Shown piece by piece: positions 8,396 to 19,500 of a DNA stretch of 64,000 nt. Both the position numbers and the translations under genes were made by a program. The notes beneath the pieces were generated by a model. The model searched no databases and was not told where the DNA came from. It worked only from the letters and a program-made list of their open reading frames with translations. The number at the start of each line of letters is the position of its first letter. Position 1 is the stretch's first letter. The stretch is from Candidatus Tepidiaquacellales bacterium OLB4/UTCHB1 (GTDB lineage Bacteria; Bacteroidota; Ignavibacteria; Tepidaquicellales; Tepidaquicellaceae): positions 1-64,000 of the forward strand of contig MWSW01000013.1 in the NCBI GenBank assembly GCA_002050165.1. Reading direction: 5' to 3'.

Positions 8396-9822
8396 AAATC
8401 GGCTGAATGGTATTCCGCATTTATCATATCGGAGTGTAAACTCTTTATTATATCGTATGAATTGTTCAGCTTTGGTAAATCCAATACACCAATAATATCG
8501 TCAACATATTTTTTCTTCCTTGCGCCAACCAAAATACACTCAACTCCCTCAACTGAACGAAGTATTTGTAAAGTTTTCTGTGACAAGGGGAGTTTATGAA
8601 ATTCTTCTGGTAGATACTTGTTGAGCGAAAGATGAAAAAATTTATTTTTTGAAGCATTATTATTACGGTAATAGTTTCCAAGCAGGTTCAGAACTATATT
8701 AACAGATGAAATATATTCATCAAATAAGTTTAAAACAGATCCCTCAAGCTTGCAACTTTCAGCAAGGTCATAAAAATTATTCAGTCGCGGAGAGAAAAAA
8801 TATTCAAGCATATCATTAAAATTTTCAATACTCCCAAAACTTTTCCAGTTTTTCTCAACCTCACCTGAAATTACAAGTTGGTTTGCAAAGTGAAAATCAC
8901 CTTTCTCCCTAAGAAATTTGTTGAGTTCAGTTTCTTTTCTCCTACATAATGTTAGACCGGCAACGAAATCCTTCTCAATAAACACTCCGGTTTCATAATC
9001 AACTGTTCTGACGAGACCTTTTGATGATATTGTATTAAACGGTCTGTTAACCAGAACTTTTATACCGTTATTGCGTGCATAATCCAGCGTTGATAATGAA
9101 CCACCGAGCTGGTTTTTTGTTAACAAGGCACCGGGTTCGATTATGTTGAACGGGAGTTGAATGAACTTAAAATTTGACTCGTAAGAAATTTCCGAAGCTA
9201 TTTCGTTCAGGTTTTCAAGTGAAGTGAATGTGTATTCATCATTCTCAAGAGGAAATGTATTTGAGGAAACACCATAAGCTCCGATTGAACCATCTCTGAC
9301 TTTAGATTCTAAAAAAATAAAAGCATCCTTAATTCTCCTGTAATATTCTTGTTGAGCGACGGAAGAGTCAACGTTTCGTTTCTTAGAGTCAATCAGAAAA
9401 TATTCAGGGTTATGTAAAAGATAGATGTCAATAAACTTTAGATTAAGGCGTGAAAGCTGGTGCGATAGCTGGTTCTCAAGGAATTCGGGATGAATGCAAT
9501 GCCATAGACCTTCTGAATATTTCACAACTTCATGAAATTGCTTATCCGTATTCTCCCTTTTTAAAGCTGATTTATAATTCTGTCCCTGAAGGTAACCAAC
9601 TTTGGTAATTACGGTTAAATCCTCTCTGTTTACAGTTCCCGCATTGAACAAGTCATAGAGCACATTTCCAATCAAAAGCTCGCTTCTACCATCCGAATAG
9701 TTTGAAGAAGTGTCAATTACAGAAATTCCTGATGTAAGCGCATAAGAAAGCGCATCGGAGTGTTCAGCGAACCTGTTGTCTATGCGGTAACCACCAAATC
9801 CAAGCGGAGTAAGTTCTTTCAC
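8392..9822 (-). CDS. Aldo/keto reductase family oxidoreductase
   Basis: An NAD(P)H-dependent reductase fold with the full catalytic tetrad: D37 and Y42 in DTSSNYSDGRSE, K74 in ITKVGYL and H137 in YLLHNPE. The C-terminal SVEGVECILVGARK matches the family's cofactor-binding strand. At 476 residues it is about 150 longer than usual; the extra length is between roughly 300 and 420, a helical segment I cannot assign. GTG is the start, with the conserved TPLGFGG beginning at residue 5. It is the first gene of a leftward operon with the deacetylase-like protein and tadA. Substrate unknown. Confidence 0.85.
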   Translation of the reverse strand: MKELTPLGFGGYRIDNRFAEHSDALSYALTSGISVIDTSSNYSDGRSELLIGNVLYDLFNAGTVNREDLTVITKVGYLQGQNYKSALKRENTDKQFHEVVKYSEGLWHCIHPEFLENQLSHQLSRLNLKFIDIYLLHNPEYFLIDSKKRNVDSSVAQQEYYRRIKDAFIFLESKVRDGSIGAYGVSSNTFPLENDEYTFTSLENLNEIASEISYESNFKFIQLPFNIIEPGALLTKNQLGGSLSTLDYARNNGIKVLVNRPFNTISSKGLVRTVDYETGVFIEKDFVAGLTLCRRKETELNKFLREKGDFHFANQLVISGEVEKNWKSFGSIENFNDMLEYFFSPRLNNFYDLAESCKLEGSVLNLFDEYISSVNIVLNLLGNYYRNNNASKNKFFHLSLNKYLPEEFHKLPLSQKTLQILRSVEGVECILVGARKKKYVDDIIGVLDLPKLNNSYDIIKSLHSDMINAEYHSADL

Positions 9823-10121
9823 TGAAATTAATTTGTGCTAAAGGTATAAATTATTGGAAATGGATTAAAGTCGTATATGAATTCGGTTAACGTAAATACC
9901 TAAAAAATGTTTTAAACCGGCCGAGTACGATTGAGTCAGTTGTTCCGTTCAAATCTATTGTATTGATATATTCAAAATTCAACCCCGTTTAAGATAATTG
10001 TAACAGTTCGGATATTTCTCTTCAGAGATGAATTGCGACAAATTGTAGTATTGACATTTGCGCATAGTAACCTTAATTTATAAGGCATCATTCATGAATT
10101 ACCTAATATATTAAGTATAAA

Positions 10122-10622
10122 ATGGACAATCTCCAACGGCGAGGTTTAAAGCTTGATAAAACGGACTTAAAAATACTGGCAGAGCTTCAGAACAATTCCC
10201 ACATTAAGAGAAATGAATTATCCGAAAAAATCGGGTTGTCGCTACCTTCAACATTAGACAGGATAGCCAAGCTTGAAAGCAACGGATTTATAAAGCAATA
10301 TACAGTATTGCTTGATTATAAAAAGCTTTTGTATGACATAACCTGTTTCATTTTTATTTCAAGCGAATCTTCAAAACACTATAAAGATATAACCGCAAAC
10401 GCACTCAAAAATCCGGAAGTTCTTGAATGTCATTCAATCACCGGCGAAGGTTCACACATGTTAAAAATCAGAACAGAGAACACATCATCCCTTGAGAAAT
10501 TGCTTGCCAAGATTCAAACCTGGCCGGGGGTGCATTCAACGAAGACAAGCATAGTATTATCTTCAGTAAAAGAAACTACTGTAATTGACCTCAATACACA
10601 TTTTAAAAAACTGAACTTATAA
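10122..10622 (+). CDS. Lrp/AsnC-family transcriptional regulator
   Basis: Residues 11-60 form the Lrp-type winged helix-turn-helix (DKTDLKILAELQNNSHIKR, then IGLSLPSTLDRIAKLESNG). Residues 75-150 form the RAM ligand-binding and oligomerisation domain. The family senses amino acids and acts as dimers to octamers. It lies 19 bp upstream of glutamine synthetase on the same strand, so it probably controls that gene and itself in response to glutamine or another amino acid; this is inference. The 299-bp upstream region has no gene; a TTGACA at 10051 lacks a convincing -10 partner. Confidence 0.92.
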   Translation: MDNLQRRGLKLDKTDLKILAELQNNSHIKRNELSEKIGLSLPSTLDRIAKLESNGFIKQYTVLLDYKKLLYDITCFIFISSESSKHYKDITANALKNPEVLECHSITGEGSHMLKIRTENTSSLEKLLAKIQTWPGVHSTKTSIVLSSVKETTVIDLNTHFKKLNL

Positions 10623-10641
10623 AAAACTAAAAAATAAACTT

Positions 10642-12099
10642 ATGACTGATCAAAATAAAATTGAACAAGAAAGAGAAAAATTAAAACTAATTCACGATGT
10701 CTTTAAACTTGCCAAAGAAAAAGATGTAACAATGGTAGATTTAAGATTTACTGACTTACCCGGTCAGTGGCAACATTTCACAGTTCCGCTTGACAAATTA
10801 TCGGAAAGCAGCTTTTATGAAGGTTTCGGATTCGATGGTTCGTCCATTCGCGGCTGGAAATCAATAAACGATTCTGATATGCTGGCAATTCCGGATCCTT
10901 CAACTGTAAATATTGATCCGTTTATTGTAACGAAAACTATGAGCATGATATGCGATATTCATGAAACAGGTGAAGGTAAAAAGCCATACGGATTAGACCC
11001 GCGCTACATTGCAAAGAAGGCAAGGGAGTATCTCGTCTCTACAGGAATCGCCGATACATCCTACTTCGGACCGGAGGCGGAATTTTTTATACTGGATCAC
11101 GTCGCATATAATGTAAATGAATATTCAAGCTGGTACAGGATTGATTCCCGTGAAGGTTTCTGGAATACCGGTAGCGAACATGAAGCAAATCTCGGTCACA
11201 AAATCAGGCAGAAGGAAGGTTATTTCCCTGTCCCGCCGTCAGATTCCACTAATGAGATTAGGAACATGATAGTATTGAACCTGATAAATGCCGGTATTGA
11301 TGTCGAAAACCATCACCATGAAGTTGCTACCGCAGGCCAGTCTGAAATTGACTTTAAGTATGAAAAGTTAATTCCGTGTTGTGATGCTTTGCAAATGTTT
11401 AAATACATTGTAAAAAATACAGCGCGCGCTGCAGGGAAAACAGCGACTTTTATGCCAAAACCTATCTTTGGGGACAACGGTAGCGGAATGCACGTTCACA
11501 TGAGCCTTTGGAAAGACGGACAACCGCTTTTTGCAGGTGGCGAGTATGCCGGGTTAAGCGAGTCAGCATTGTTTTTTATCGGCGGACTACTTAAGCATGC
11601 GCCTGCGTTGCTGGCCTTGACTAATCCTACGACAAATTCTTACAAACGTCTCGTACCGGGATATGAAGCGCCAATCAATTTGGTCTATTCTAAAGGGAAC
11701 CGAAGCGCTGCAATAAGGATACCGATGTACTCTGATTCTCCGAAATCTAAACGAATTGAATTCAGGTGTCCAGACGGTACTGCTAACCCTTATCTTGCCT
11801 TCTCCGCGATGTTACTTGCAGGACTTGACGGTATCATTAATAAAATTCATCCCGGTGATCCGGTGGATAAAAATATTTATGACCTATCTCAGGAAGAGCA
11901 GGGTAAAATAAATCAGGCACCGCACTTATTTGAAGCAGCACTGAAAGCGCTTGATTCAGACCGGGATTTTCTTCGTGCCGGCGATGTATTTACTGATGAA
12001 TTCATAAACACATGGATTGAGTACAAATTTGAAAAAGAAATCAAACAGGTTCAACTCAGGCCACACCCGTATGAATTCCACATGTATTATGAAGTCTGA
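10642..12099 (+). CDS. glnA: Glutamine synthetase type I
   Basis: Makes glutamine from glutamate, ammonia and ATP. Family motifs are all present: FGFDGSSIRGW at 63-73, GPEAEFF at 143-149, GDNGSGMHVHMS near 277, NPTTNSYKRLVPGYEAP near 328 and NRSAAIRIP near 353. Y413 in NIYDL sits where GSI-beta enzymes carry the tyrosine that is adenylylated, and the 485-residue length also fits GSI-beta. Whether an adenylyltransferase (glnE) exists is not visible here. It follows an Lrp/AsnC gene by 19 bp and ends 27 bp before a strong hairpin terminator. Glutamate dehydrogenase is at 44787 in the same window. Confidence 0.96.
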   Translation: MTDQNKIEQEREKLKLIHDVFKLAKEKDVTMVDLRFTDLPGQWQHFTVPLDKLSESSFYEGFGFDGSSIRGWKSINDSDMLAIPDPSTVNIDPFIVTKTMSMICDIHETGEGKKPYGLDPRYIAKKAREYLVSTGIADTSYFGPEAEFFILDHVAYNVNEYSSWYRIDSREGFWNTGSEHEANLGHKIRQKEGYFPVPPSDSTNEIRNMIVLNLINAGIDVENHHHEVATAGQSEIDFKYEKLIPCCDALQMFKYIVKNTARAAGKTATFMPKPIFGDNGSGMHVHMSLWKDGQPLFAGGEYAGLSESALFFIGGLLKHAPALLALTNPTTNSYKRLVPGYEAPINLVYSKGNRSAAIRIPMYSDSPKSKRIEFRCPDGTANPYLAFSAMLLAGLDGIINKIHPGDPVDKNIYDLSQEEQGKINQAPHLFEAALKALDSDRDFLRAGDVFTDEFINTWIEYKFEKEIKQVQLRPHPYEFHMYYEV

Positions 12100-12126
12100 A
12101 AACCTATAATTTATTAAGATTACTAT

Positions 12127-12156
12127 AAAACCCGCCAAATTCCAGGCGGGTTTTTT
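12127..12156 (+). terminator. Rho-independent terminator after glnA
   Basis: A perfect 10-bp stem (AAAACCCGCC pairing with GGCGGGTTTT), an 8-nt loop and a following T-run, starting 27 bp after the glnA stop. This is the clearest terminator in the window. Confidence 0.9.
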
Positions 12157-12263
12157 GTTTATTGATATCGGATTCAATATCTGCTCACCGCTTATCGGGC
12201 AACCGTATTTAATTACATTTAATCTCAATGCGTTGTTTGGTAACTTACATTTCTATTTAAAAT

Positions 12264-12298
12264 TTTGTATCACTGAACTTTTGTTTCTTTATAATTTG
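12264..12298 (+). promoter_or_regulatory. Possible promoter of the acyl-CoA dehydrogenase gene
   Basis: A TTTG at 12264 is followed 22 bases later by TATAATTTG at 12290-12298, close to the Bacteroidota TTTG / TAnnTTTG arrangement but with one extra base inside the -7 element. The start codon is 33 bp further on. Tentative. Confidence 0.35.
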
Positions 12299-12331
12299 TT
12301 TTTTTAAAATAAACACAAACCTAAAACTAAT

Positions 12332-13510
12332 ATGCAAGCATTATCATCAATAAAAGCAACCGACTATTACAATCTGGAAGACCTTTACACAGAAGAAGAG
12401 AAATCTATTCGGGATACAGTACGTGAATTTGTAAAGGAAGAAGTATTTCCCATTATTGAAAAATTCAACCAGGAAATGAAATTCCCCACAGAACTTATTC
12501 CTAAGATGGCTGAGCTGGGAGTTTTCGGACCAACTTTACCGGAACAGTACGGAGGTATGGGGATAAGCAATATAGCGTACGGACTTATCATGCAAGAACT
12601 CGAACGCGGTGATAGTGGTGTAAGAAGTTTTGCCTCTGTTCAATCAGCTCTTGTAATGTACCCGATTTACACATTTGGTAGTGAAGAACAGCGGATGAAA
12701 TATCTCCCAAAACTTGCAACGGGAGAGCTTATAGGTTGTTTTGGGTTAACGGAACCAGACTTTGGTAGCAATCCGGGCGGGATGATTACCAAAGCTGAAA
12801 AAGTTGACAGTGGTTACATTCTCAACGGTGCAAAAATGTGGATAACAAATGGAACAATTGCAGATGTAGCAGTAGTTTGGGCTAAATTAGACGGAAAAGT
12901 CAGGGGATTTCTTGTGGAGAAAGGGACTAAGGGATTTTCCGCACCTGAAATGAAAGGTAAACTTTCGCTACGGGCATCGGTTACTTCAGAACTTGTATTT
13001 GAGGATTGTTTAATTCCTGAAGAAAATCTCCTGCCAAACAGCACAGGTTTAAAATCACCGTTAATGTGCCTTACGCAGGCCAGGTTTGGAATAGCATGGG
13101 GTACGACCGGTCTCGCTATGGCTTGTTATGAAGCAGCGCTCAACTATTCGCTCTCTAGAGTTCAGTTTGGTAAACCCATTGCTTCCTTTCAGATTACACA
13201 GGAGAAACTCGCGTATATGTTAACCGAAATCACTAAAGCACAGTTACTGAATTACCGGCTTGCACAGTTGAAAGATGCAGGAATAATGAGACCACAACAG
13301 GTTTCACTTGCCAAAAGGAACAATTGCGAAATTGCAAAAATTATCGCTTCAATGGCGAGAGAAATGCTGGGAGCTAACGGAATTCTCGATGAGTATCCGG
13401 TGATGAGACACCAGAACAATATTGAATCTGTTAAAACTTATGAGGGTACTCATGAGATGCATACATTGATTCTTGGTGAAGATATAACCGGTATTTCGGC
13501 ATTTGAGTAA
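12332..13510 (+). CDS. Acyl-CoA dehydrogenase, glutaryl-CoA dehydrogenase-like
   Basis: An FAD enzyme that oxidises an acyl-CoA at the alpha-beta bond and passes electrons to ETF. The catalytic base is E371 in TYEGTHEMHTL, at the position used by glutaryl-CoA and most short-chain dehydrogenases. The region SVQSALVMYPIYTFGSEEQ and the C-terminal HTLILGEDITG closely follow glutaryl-CoA dehydrogenases, which also decarboxylate. FAD-contact motifs CFGLTEPDFGSNP and MWITNG are present. Length, 392, is normal. It is a single-gene unit after the glnA terminator. It may join lysine or aromatic degradation, or beta-oxidation with the enoyl-CoA hydratase at 29242; neither is proven. Confidence 0.88.
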   Translation: MQALSSIKATDYYNLEDLYTEEEKSIRDTVREFVKEEVFPIIEKFNQEMKFPTELIPKMAELGVFGPTLPEQYGGMGISNIAYGLIMQELERGDSGVRSFASVQSALVMYPIYTFGSEEQRMKYLPKLATGELIGCFGLTEPDFGSNPGGMITKAEKVDSGYILNGAKMWITNGTIADVAVVWAKLDGKVRGFLVEKGTKGFSAPEMKGKLSLRASVTSELVFEDCLIPEENLLPNSTGLKSPLMCLTQARFGIAWGTTGLAMACYEAALNYSLSRVQFGKPIASFQITQEKLAYMLTEITKAQLLNYRLAQLKDAGIMRPQQVSLAKRNNCEIAKIIASMAREMLGANGILDEYPVMRHQNNIESVKTYEGTHEMHTLILGEDITGISAFE

Positions 13511-13658
13511 TTGTATAAATTATCTGTTAAGTGAGTTAGGTTTAGTTTTAAAGTTTTTATAAATACGATTTGCGAATGCATCAAAGTTCACAAAAGGTTG
13601 ATTATACTCAATGCACAATTTTTTTACATTTTAGAAATATAGAATAAGTAAACTCTGA

Positions 13659-14879
13659 ATGAAAACTTTCGACATCCCGGTATTCTACAGGAGCCCGATA
13701 ATTTCAAAAATAAAACACTCCCGAAAATTAAGCGATCCTCGTAAAAAAGACTTCTCACCAACAATCCTTGATTTCGGACCGGTGCAATTTCTGATTACAA
13801 GACATTTCGGATTTTGTTACGGTGTTGAGAATGCAATAGAAATTTCCTATAAGGCAATAGAGGAAAATCCCGATAAACGAATTTTTCTCCTGAGTGAAAT
13901 TATTCATAATCCTGAAGTCAATAATGACCTGATTCAACGTGGTGTAAGATTTATAATGGAAACATCCGGAAAGCAACTGGTGAGTTGGAATGAACTTAAT
14001 CCGGACGACATTATTATTGTTCCCGCTTTTGGTACGACCATTGAGATTGAGAAAAAGTTATCAGAATTGGGAATTGACCCGCTTAAATATAACACAACAT
14101 GTCCATTCGTTGAGAAAGTATGGAACAGGGCTAAAACACTGGGAGAATCTGATTACACCGTAGTTGTACACGGTAAATACAAACATGAAGAAACACGTGC
14201 AACTTTTTCACACAGTAAAGAAAATGCACAAACAATAATTATCCGCGATATAGGTGAAGCTAAAATTCTAGGTGATTTTATTTTAGAAAAAATTACACTG
14301 GCAGAGTTTATCAACAAGTTTGGTGATCGGGTTTCAGAAGGGTTCGAGCCTAAAAGGGATTTACAAAAACTTGGGGTAATAAACCAAACCACTATGCTGG
14401 CAACTGAAACTCAGGCAATAGCAGATTACCTGAAAAGTGTTATGATTGAAAAATACGGCAATGAAAATGTTCGGGATCACTTTGCTGATACGCGTGATAC
14501 GCTTTGCTATGCAACCCATGAGAACCAAAAAGCAACTTACGGCTTACTTGAGGAAGACGCCGATCTTGCGATCGTTGTCGGAGGTTATAACAGTTCAAAT
14601 ACTTCTCATATTGTTGAATTATGTGAAGAGAAACTTCCCACTTATTTCATATCGTCAGCAAATAAAATTCTTGCAAAAAATTTAATAAGTCACTTCGATT
14701 ATTCAAAACATAAGACACTACTGACAGACAATTTTCTTCCCCAAAAAAATCCTGTCAGGATAGTACTTACAAGTGGGGCTTCGTGTCCAGATGCACTTGT
14801 AGATGAAGTATTGCAGAAGATATTAACTTTCTATCCTGATGCAAAATCTGTTGAAGAAGTGTTGCGAGAATTTGAATAA
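13659..14879 (+). CDS. ispH: 4-hydroxy-3-methylbut-2-enyl diphosphate reductase
   Basis: The last enzyme of the MEP isoprenoid pathway: a 4Fe-4S protein reducing HMBPP to IPP and DMAPP. The three cluster cysteines are C53 (HFGFCYGV), C148 (NTTCPFVEKVW) and C376 (TSGASCPDALVDEVL). The substrate-binding histidine motif VVHGKYKHEET is present. At 406 residues it is the long form, with about 40 extra N-terminal residues and an internal extension compared with the E. coli enzyme. ATG start, no overlap with neighbours. The product feeds the prenyltransferase at 4128. Confidence 0.94.
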   Translation: MKTFDIPVFYRSPIISKIKHSRKLSDPRKKDFSPTILDFGPVQFLITRHFGFCYGVENAIEISYKAIEENPDKRIFLLSEIIHNPEVNNDLIQRGVRFIMETSGKQLVSWNELNPDDIIIVPAFGTTIEIEKKLSELGIDPLKYNTTCPFVEKVWNRAKTLGESDYTVVVHGKYKHEETRATFSHSKENAQTIIIRDIGEAKILGDFILEKITLAEFINKFGDRVSEGFEPKRDLQKLGVINQTTMLATETQAIADYLKSVMIEKYGNENVRDHFADTRDTLCYATHENQKATYGLLEEDADLAIVVGGYNSSNTSHIVELCEEKLPTYFISSANKILAKNLISHFDYSKHKTLLTDNFLPQKNPVRIVLTSGASCPDALVDEVLQKILTFYPDAKSVEEVLREFE

Positions 14880-15023
14880 ACTATAATGCATCCGAAGCAC
14901 ATTTGTCTTAGCGCTGAATTATCCCGCTATTTCTATCCTTCCGTCTTCAAGTTGACTGTTTCAGTTTACATGCAAAATTTAATACAGTTATGGTAAAAAT
15001 CGTCAAGGTTAAATTTTGAATCC

Positions 15024-16388
15024 ATGAATAAAACGGAAAACAAATTAATCCTCTCAATTGCAGTTCCTGCCGTACTTCAGACGGTAATAAGGTCATCGTT
15101 CTCATTCGTGGATGCGTTTTTCGTAGGTCAACTTGGGAGTGTTCAATTAGCCGGACTTTCTGTAGCGACTTTTCTTGTTTGGGGTTTATTATCGCTCGCT
15201 GAAATTATCCCTGTCGGAACAAACTCCCTGATTGCTCAATCTGTCGGCGCAAAAAACTTAACGCTTTCAAAAAAATTAGCTACGTCAAATCTTGTTAATG
15301 CGTTCTTCAATGCTGCGATTCTTGGATTTATTTTGCTGCCGGTTCTCCCTTATCTATATGATTTAATTGCACTCGATAGCAGACAGAGGATATTCGCAAG
15401 CGAATATCTCGTAACAATTATGATAGGACTCCCGTGTCTGATTTTACAAACAACTGTCAGTGCAATATTTCGCGGTTATGGAGATACGAAAACCCCTTTT
15501 TATCTGCTATTGCTCTCCGTGTTATTAAACCTGATTCTCACACCGGCTCTCACATTTGGTGTTGATGGTTTTTTCAGATACGAAATGAGGGGAGCAGCTA
15601 TAGCAACCTTGATTTCATACTTTATATCATTTGTAGTTGGTTTCGTGTTATTAATTCATCGTAATCTGCGATCGAAGCTAAAAACTTATAAATTTGAAGG
15701 TGAAATTTTAAAAGAAACTTTCCGGATCGGATTACCGCTTGCACTTAACGGACTTGCGTTTTCGATGATCTATGTTTTTGTTTCCAGGTTTGTTTCGGAT
15801 TATGGTACTACCGGATTGGCTGCGTTGGGAATAGGCCACCGCTCTGAATCAATTGCTTATCAAATCTGTGTGGGTTTTTCGCTTGCAGCTACAATTCTTG
15901 TCGGCCAGAAAGTTGGAGCAGGAAAGACGGATGATGCAGAAAGAATCGCATGGAAAATTTTGTGGCTTAGTCTGGTCATAGTATTTATATATTCGGTACC
16001 TTTATTTATCTTTAGCGCAGAAATAGCTTCTATTTTTTCAGATGACCATTCTGTTATTAATGCGGCTTCTACATATAATAAAGTCGCTGCAGCTGTTTTA
16101 ATCTTCTCGGCGGCTGAAGTTATTCTCAGCGGAGCGTTCTCCGGAGCCGGCGATACTGTCCCGCCTGCAGTGGTTGGTTTACCGTTTAATATACTTCGAA
16201 TACCTTTTAGTGCAATATTTACACCTATCTTTGGACTCGAAGGGGTGTGGATTGCAATTTCATTAACCGTTTTTCTTAAAGGGGTTATCATGGTTGTTTG
16301 GTTTAAACGTGGAAAATGGAAAAACAAACGATCAAAACTATTAGAACGCGAAAAAAAGAACCTGCTTGAATTAACAGAAATTGAATAA
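15024..16388 (+). CDS. MATE-family efflux transporter
   Basis: A 454-residue inner-membrane protein with twelve predicted helices in two similar halves, the family's usual length. The N-terminus (LILSIAVPAVLQTVIRSS then FVDAFFVGQLG) is the typical MATE helix 1 to loop region, and the start of the second half (GLPLALNGLAFSMIYVFVSR) mirrors it. MATE proteins export cationic drugs or metabolites using Na+ or H+. The substrate cannot be told from sequence. It stands alone between ispH and convergent mfd. Confidence 0.9.
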   Translation: MNKTENKLILSIAVPAVLQTVIRSSFSFVDAFFVGQLGSVQLAGLSVATFLVWGLLSLAEIIPVGTNSLIAQSVGAKNLTLSKKLATSNLVNAFFNAAILGFILLPVLPYLYDLIALDSRQRIFASEYLVTIMIGLPCLILQTTVSAIFRGYGDTKTPFYLLLLSVLLNLILTPALTFGVDGFFRYEMRGAAIATLISYFISFVVGFVLLIHRNLRSKLKTYKFEGEILKETFRIGLPLALNGLAFSMIYVFVSRFVSDYGTTGLAALGIGHRSESIAYQICVGFSLAATILVGQKVGAGKTDDAERIAWKILWLSLVIVFIYSVPLFIFSAEIASIFSDDHSVINAASTYNKVAAAVLIFSAAEVILSGAFSGAGDTVPPAVVGLPFNILRIPFSAIFTPIFGLEGVWIAISLTVFLKGVIMVVWFKRGKWKNKRSKLLEREKKNLLELTEIE

Positions 16389-16526
16389 GAGTTTTGTTTA
16401 TTGCTTTCAGTAGAAGTTTATACTTACATGGATTTCGAAAATTACTTTATACTCCAACCAGGGGCGAATGAAATTATTCAGCAATAATTGTTCAGTAATT
16501 GAGAAGTGAAAAAATAATTCTGAGAT

Positions 16527-19500
16527 TTATTCAAGGAGGGTTAAGAGAAAATTCAATTTTGATTTATCGGGTTCAGGTAATTCAACAGATATGATTAATC
16601 GTTTTCTGTCATTTTCTATGAGAAATTTTCCTGATTTATTAATTGAGATTTCGTTTAAAACCGTATCGAGAAAAGTACTTTTATACGCTTCACTTTCATT
16701 ATTTTCGGGAAAGAAAATAAAAGCTTTTCTACCGGAAATTAAAATTTTCTCAAACCCTGTATTTGTTGCTTTGATACGTAATTTCACAAGATCAAGTAGA
16801 TTCTCTATATCATCAAGATAGTTCCCAAACCTGTCTTTCAACTCGGTTGCAATTAAATCAACCGATTCAGTTGATGTTGCTTCATAGAGTCGTTTGTAGA
16901 TATTAAGTCGTTCGGTATCATTCTGAATGTATTCAGTAGGTATGAGAGCTGTCAAATCATTCTCAATTATTGTCGGTTCACGTTTACTCTGAGTTGACGA
17001 ATCTAATGAAATTTTATCTTTAAATAATTTATCATCTTTGAAAAGTTCGCTGAATTCGGTTGTCTTCAATTCGTCAACTGCTTCGTCAATTATATTCATG
17101 AAGAGTTCAAATCCCATTTGCTGCACGAAGCCGCTTTGTTGTTGCCCGAGGAGATTACCAACTCCTCTTATTTCCATATCTCTCATTGCAAGGTTAATAC
17201 CTGAACCGAGTTCAGTAAATTCTTCAATAGATTGCAGCCTTCTAATTGCGCTTCTCGTTAAGGTTCCTTCCCGTGAGATTAGATAAGCAAACGCCTGCTG
17301 GTCGCTTCTTCCGACTCTTCCACGAAGCTGATACAATTCAGCAAGTCCGAAGTTCTGAGCTTCATTAATAATTATAGTGTTTACATTTGGAATATCTAAT
17401 CCGGACTCGATAATTTTTGTACATACCAGAACATTTATTTTCTTTTCGATGAAATTAATGATAACGTCTTCAAGTTTCCGGGCTTCCATTTGTCCGTGTG
17501 CTATACTGATTTTAGCAGTAGGAACAATTGACTTAAGTTTCTCGGCGAGAGTGTACATTCGTTCAATTTTATCGTTGACGAAATAGACTTGCCCGTTTCT
17601 GCGGAGTTCATCTTTGATGATCCGCCCGATTTCCTCCCAATCTAAAGTTATTATATCTGTAATTATAGGTTTGCGGTTTTTTGGTGGAGTGTTAATAATA
17701 GAGAGATCCCTTGCACCAAGCAGAGAAAAATTAAGTGTTCTTGGAATCGGTGTCGCTGTCAACGTTAATGTATCAACATTTGGTTTTAATGTCCTGAGGA
17801 TTTCTTTTGCCTTCACCCCAAAACGTTGTTCCTCATCAATTATCAACAATCCGAGATCTTTGAATGTAATATCCTTTGATAAGATCCGGTGTGTTCCAAT
17901 GAGTATATTTATTTTCCCTGATGCTACCCGCCGGATTGACTCCAATTGATCTGCTTTTTTTTCAAGTCGGGTAATTACACCAATCTCAACGGCAAATGGT
18001 GATAACCTGTCACGAAAGGTATTGAAGTGTTGTTTTGCAAGAATAGTGGTCGGAACCAGCACCGCTACCTGCTTATTATCTAAAACCGCCTTAAACGCTG
18101 CCCTGACTGCAACTTCAGTTTTACCAAATCCAACATCGCCACAAACAAGCCTGTCCATCGGATGAGGTGATTCCATATCCTCTTTAATCTCGTAAGTTGC
18201 TTTGATTTGGTCAGGTGTATCTTCATACATAAAACTTGCCTCAAGTTCGCGTTGCCAATGGGTATCAGCAGAGAATTTAAAACCCGGTGATGATTTTCTC
18301 TTTGCATACAGCAAAATGAGATCGCGTGCAATATCCTTTACATTTTTCTTTGCCCGTTGTTTTATGTTATCCCACTCAGCTCCACCGAGTTTCGTAAGTT
18401 TAGGAACATGTCCCTCGTTTGAGCTGTATTTTTTAACGAGGTGAATATAATTCAGGTTGACATAAACTTTATCTTTATCTTTATACCGAATAAGCATCAC
18501 CTCCTGTTCGTTACCGCTTACGCTTATTTTTTTCAAGCCGGAATAAATACCAATTCCGAAATCCCGGTGAACAACGAAATCACCCTGCCGGAGTTCTTTC
18601 AATTCACCGAAGGTTAAACCTTTGAATTTAGATTTTCTCTTTTTTAACTGCCTGAAATATCGTCCGAAAACCTGATGTTCTGTATAAACTGCGATTCTTT
18701 TATTGTTAATCGTAAATCCACTGTGAAGTGATTCTTCAATTATCCGGAGTTTTCCACTAATTAGATTTTTCGACCGCTTTGGGGAAGTATAATGTTTTTG
18801 CGAAGTTTCCCTGTAATCAGTTTCGTCGTCGTTACCGAGATCATCAATAATTTTTGACATACGTTCTGCCTGATATTTATCAGAACATAACATGTAAATA
18901 TCGTAGCCTTGTTTCAACTTGTCCAGAAGGTCTGTGTGAAGTTGTTTAAGATTTCCATGAAAGTCAGGTTGATTGAACGAATCGAGTTTGATTCGTTTGG
19001 TACCGGCCGGAATCATACCTGAAGTTAAAGACGGATTGGAACTTTGAAATGATGATACAAAAATCCCTTTACGAGCTGACAATAAATTATCAATATCAAT
19101 ACCGGGTTCTTTAACATTAATATCTGCCGGTTCGTTTATCACGATTAAAGCATCATCAGGAATATAAGAAAATACAGGTTCCGTACGCTCTTGAGAATTG
19201 TTTGTATCGTTTGACAGATTCATTGCGAAACTTACTGATGGCACATCTTTAAGCGAACGTTGCGTATCAATATCAAACTCTCTGAGCGACTCGATTGTAT
19301 CACCGTAAAATTCAATCCTCACGGGAACTTCGAGACTATCGGGGAATATATCAATTATTCCACCCCTTATGGAATACTGACCTTGTTCTTCCACGAAATC
19401 ATTTTTAGAGTATCCGAAATCGTTCAGTTTATTGGCTAAATCCCCAAAGCTATATTCTTTACCTTTTTCAAGAATTGTCAGTGAATCAATGAATTTTGAT

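Noticed and set aside
10051-10079. TTGACA-like sigma-70 promoter before the Lrp gene
   Set aside because: The -35 matches but the -10 position reads TAATTT only, and the organism seems to use TAnnTTTG promoters.
15860-16327. 155-residue frame antisense to the MATE transporter
   Set aside because: It mirrors the hydrophobic codons of the real gene and has no motif of its own.
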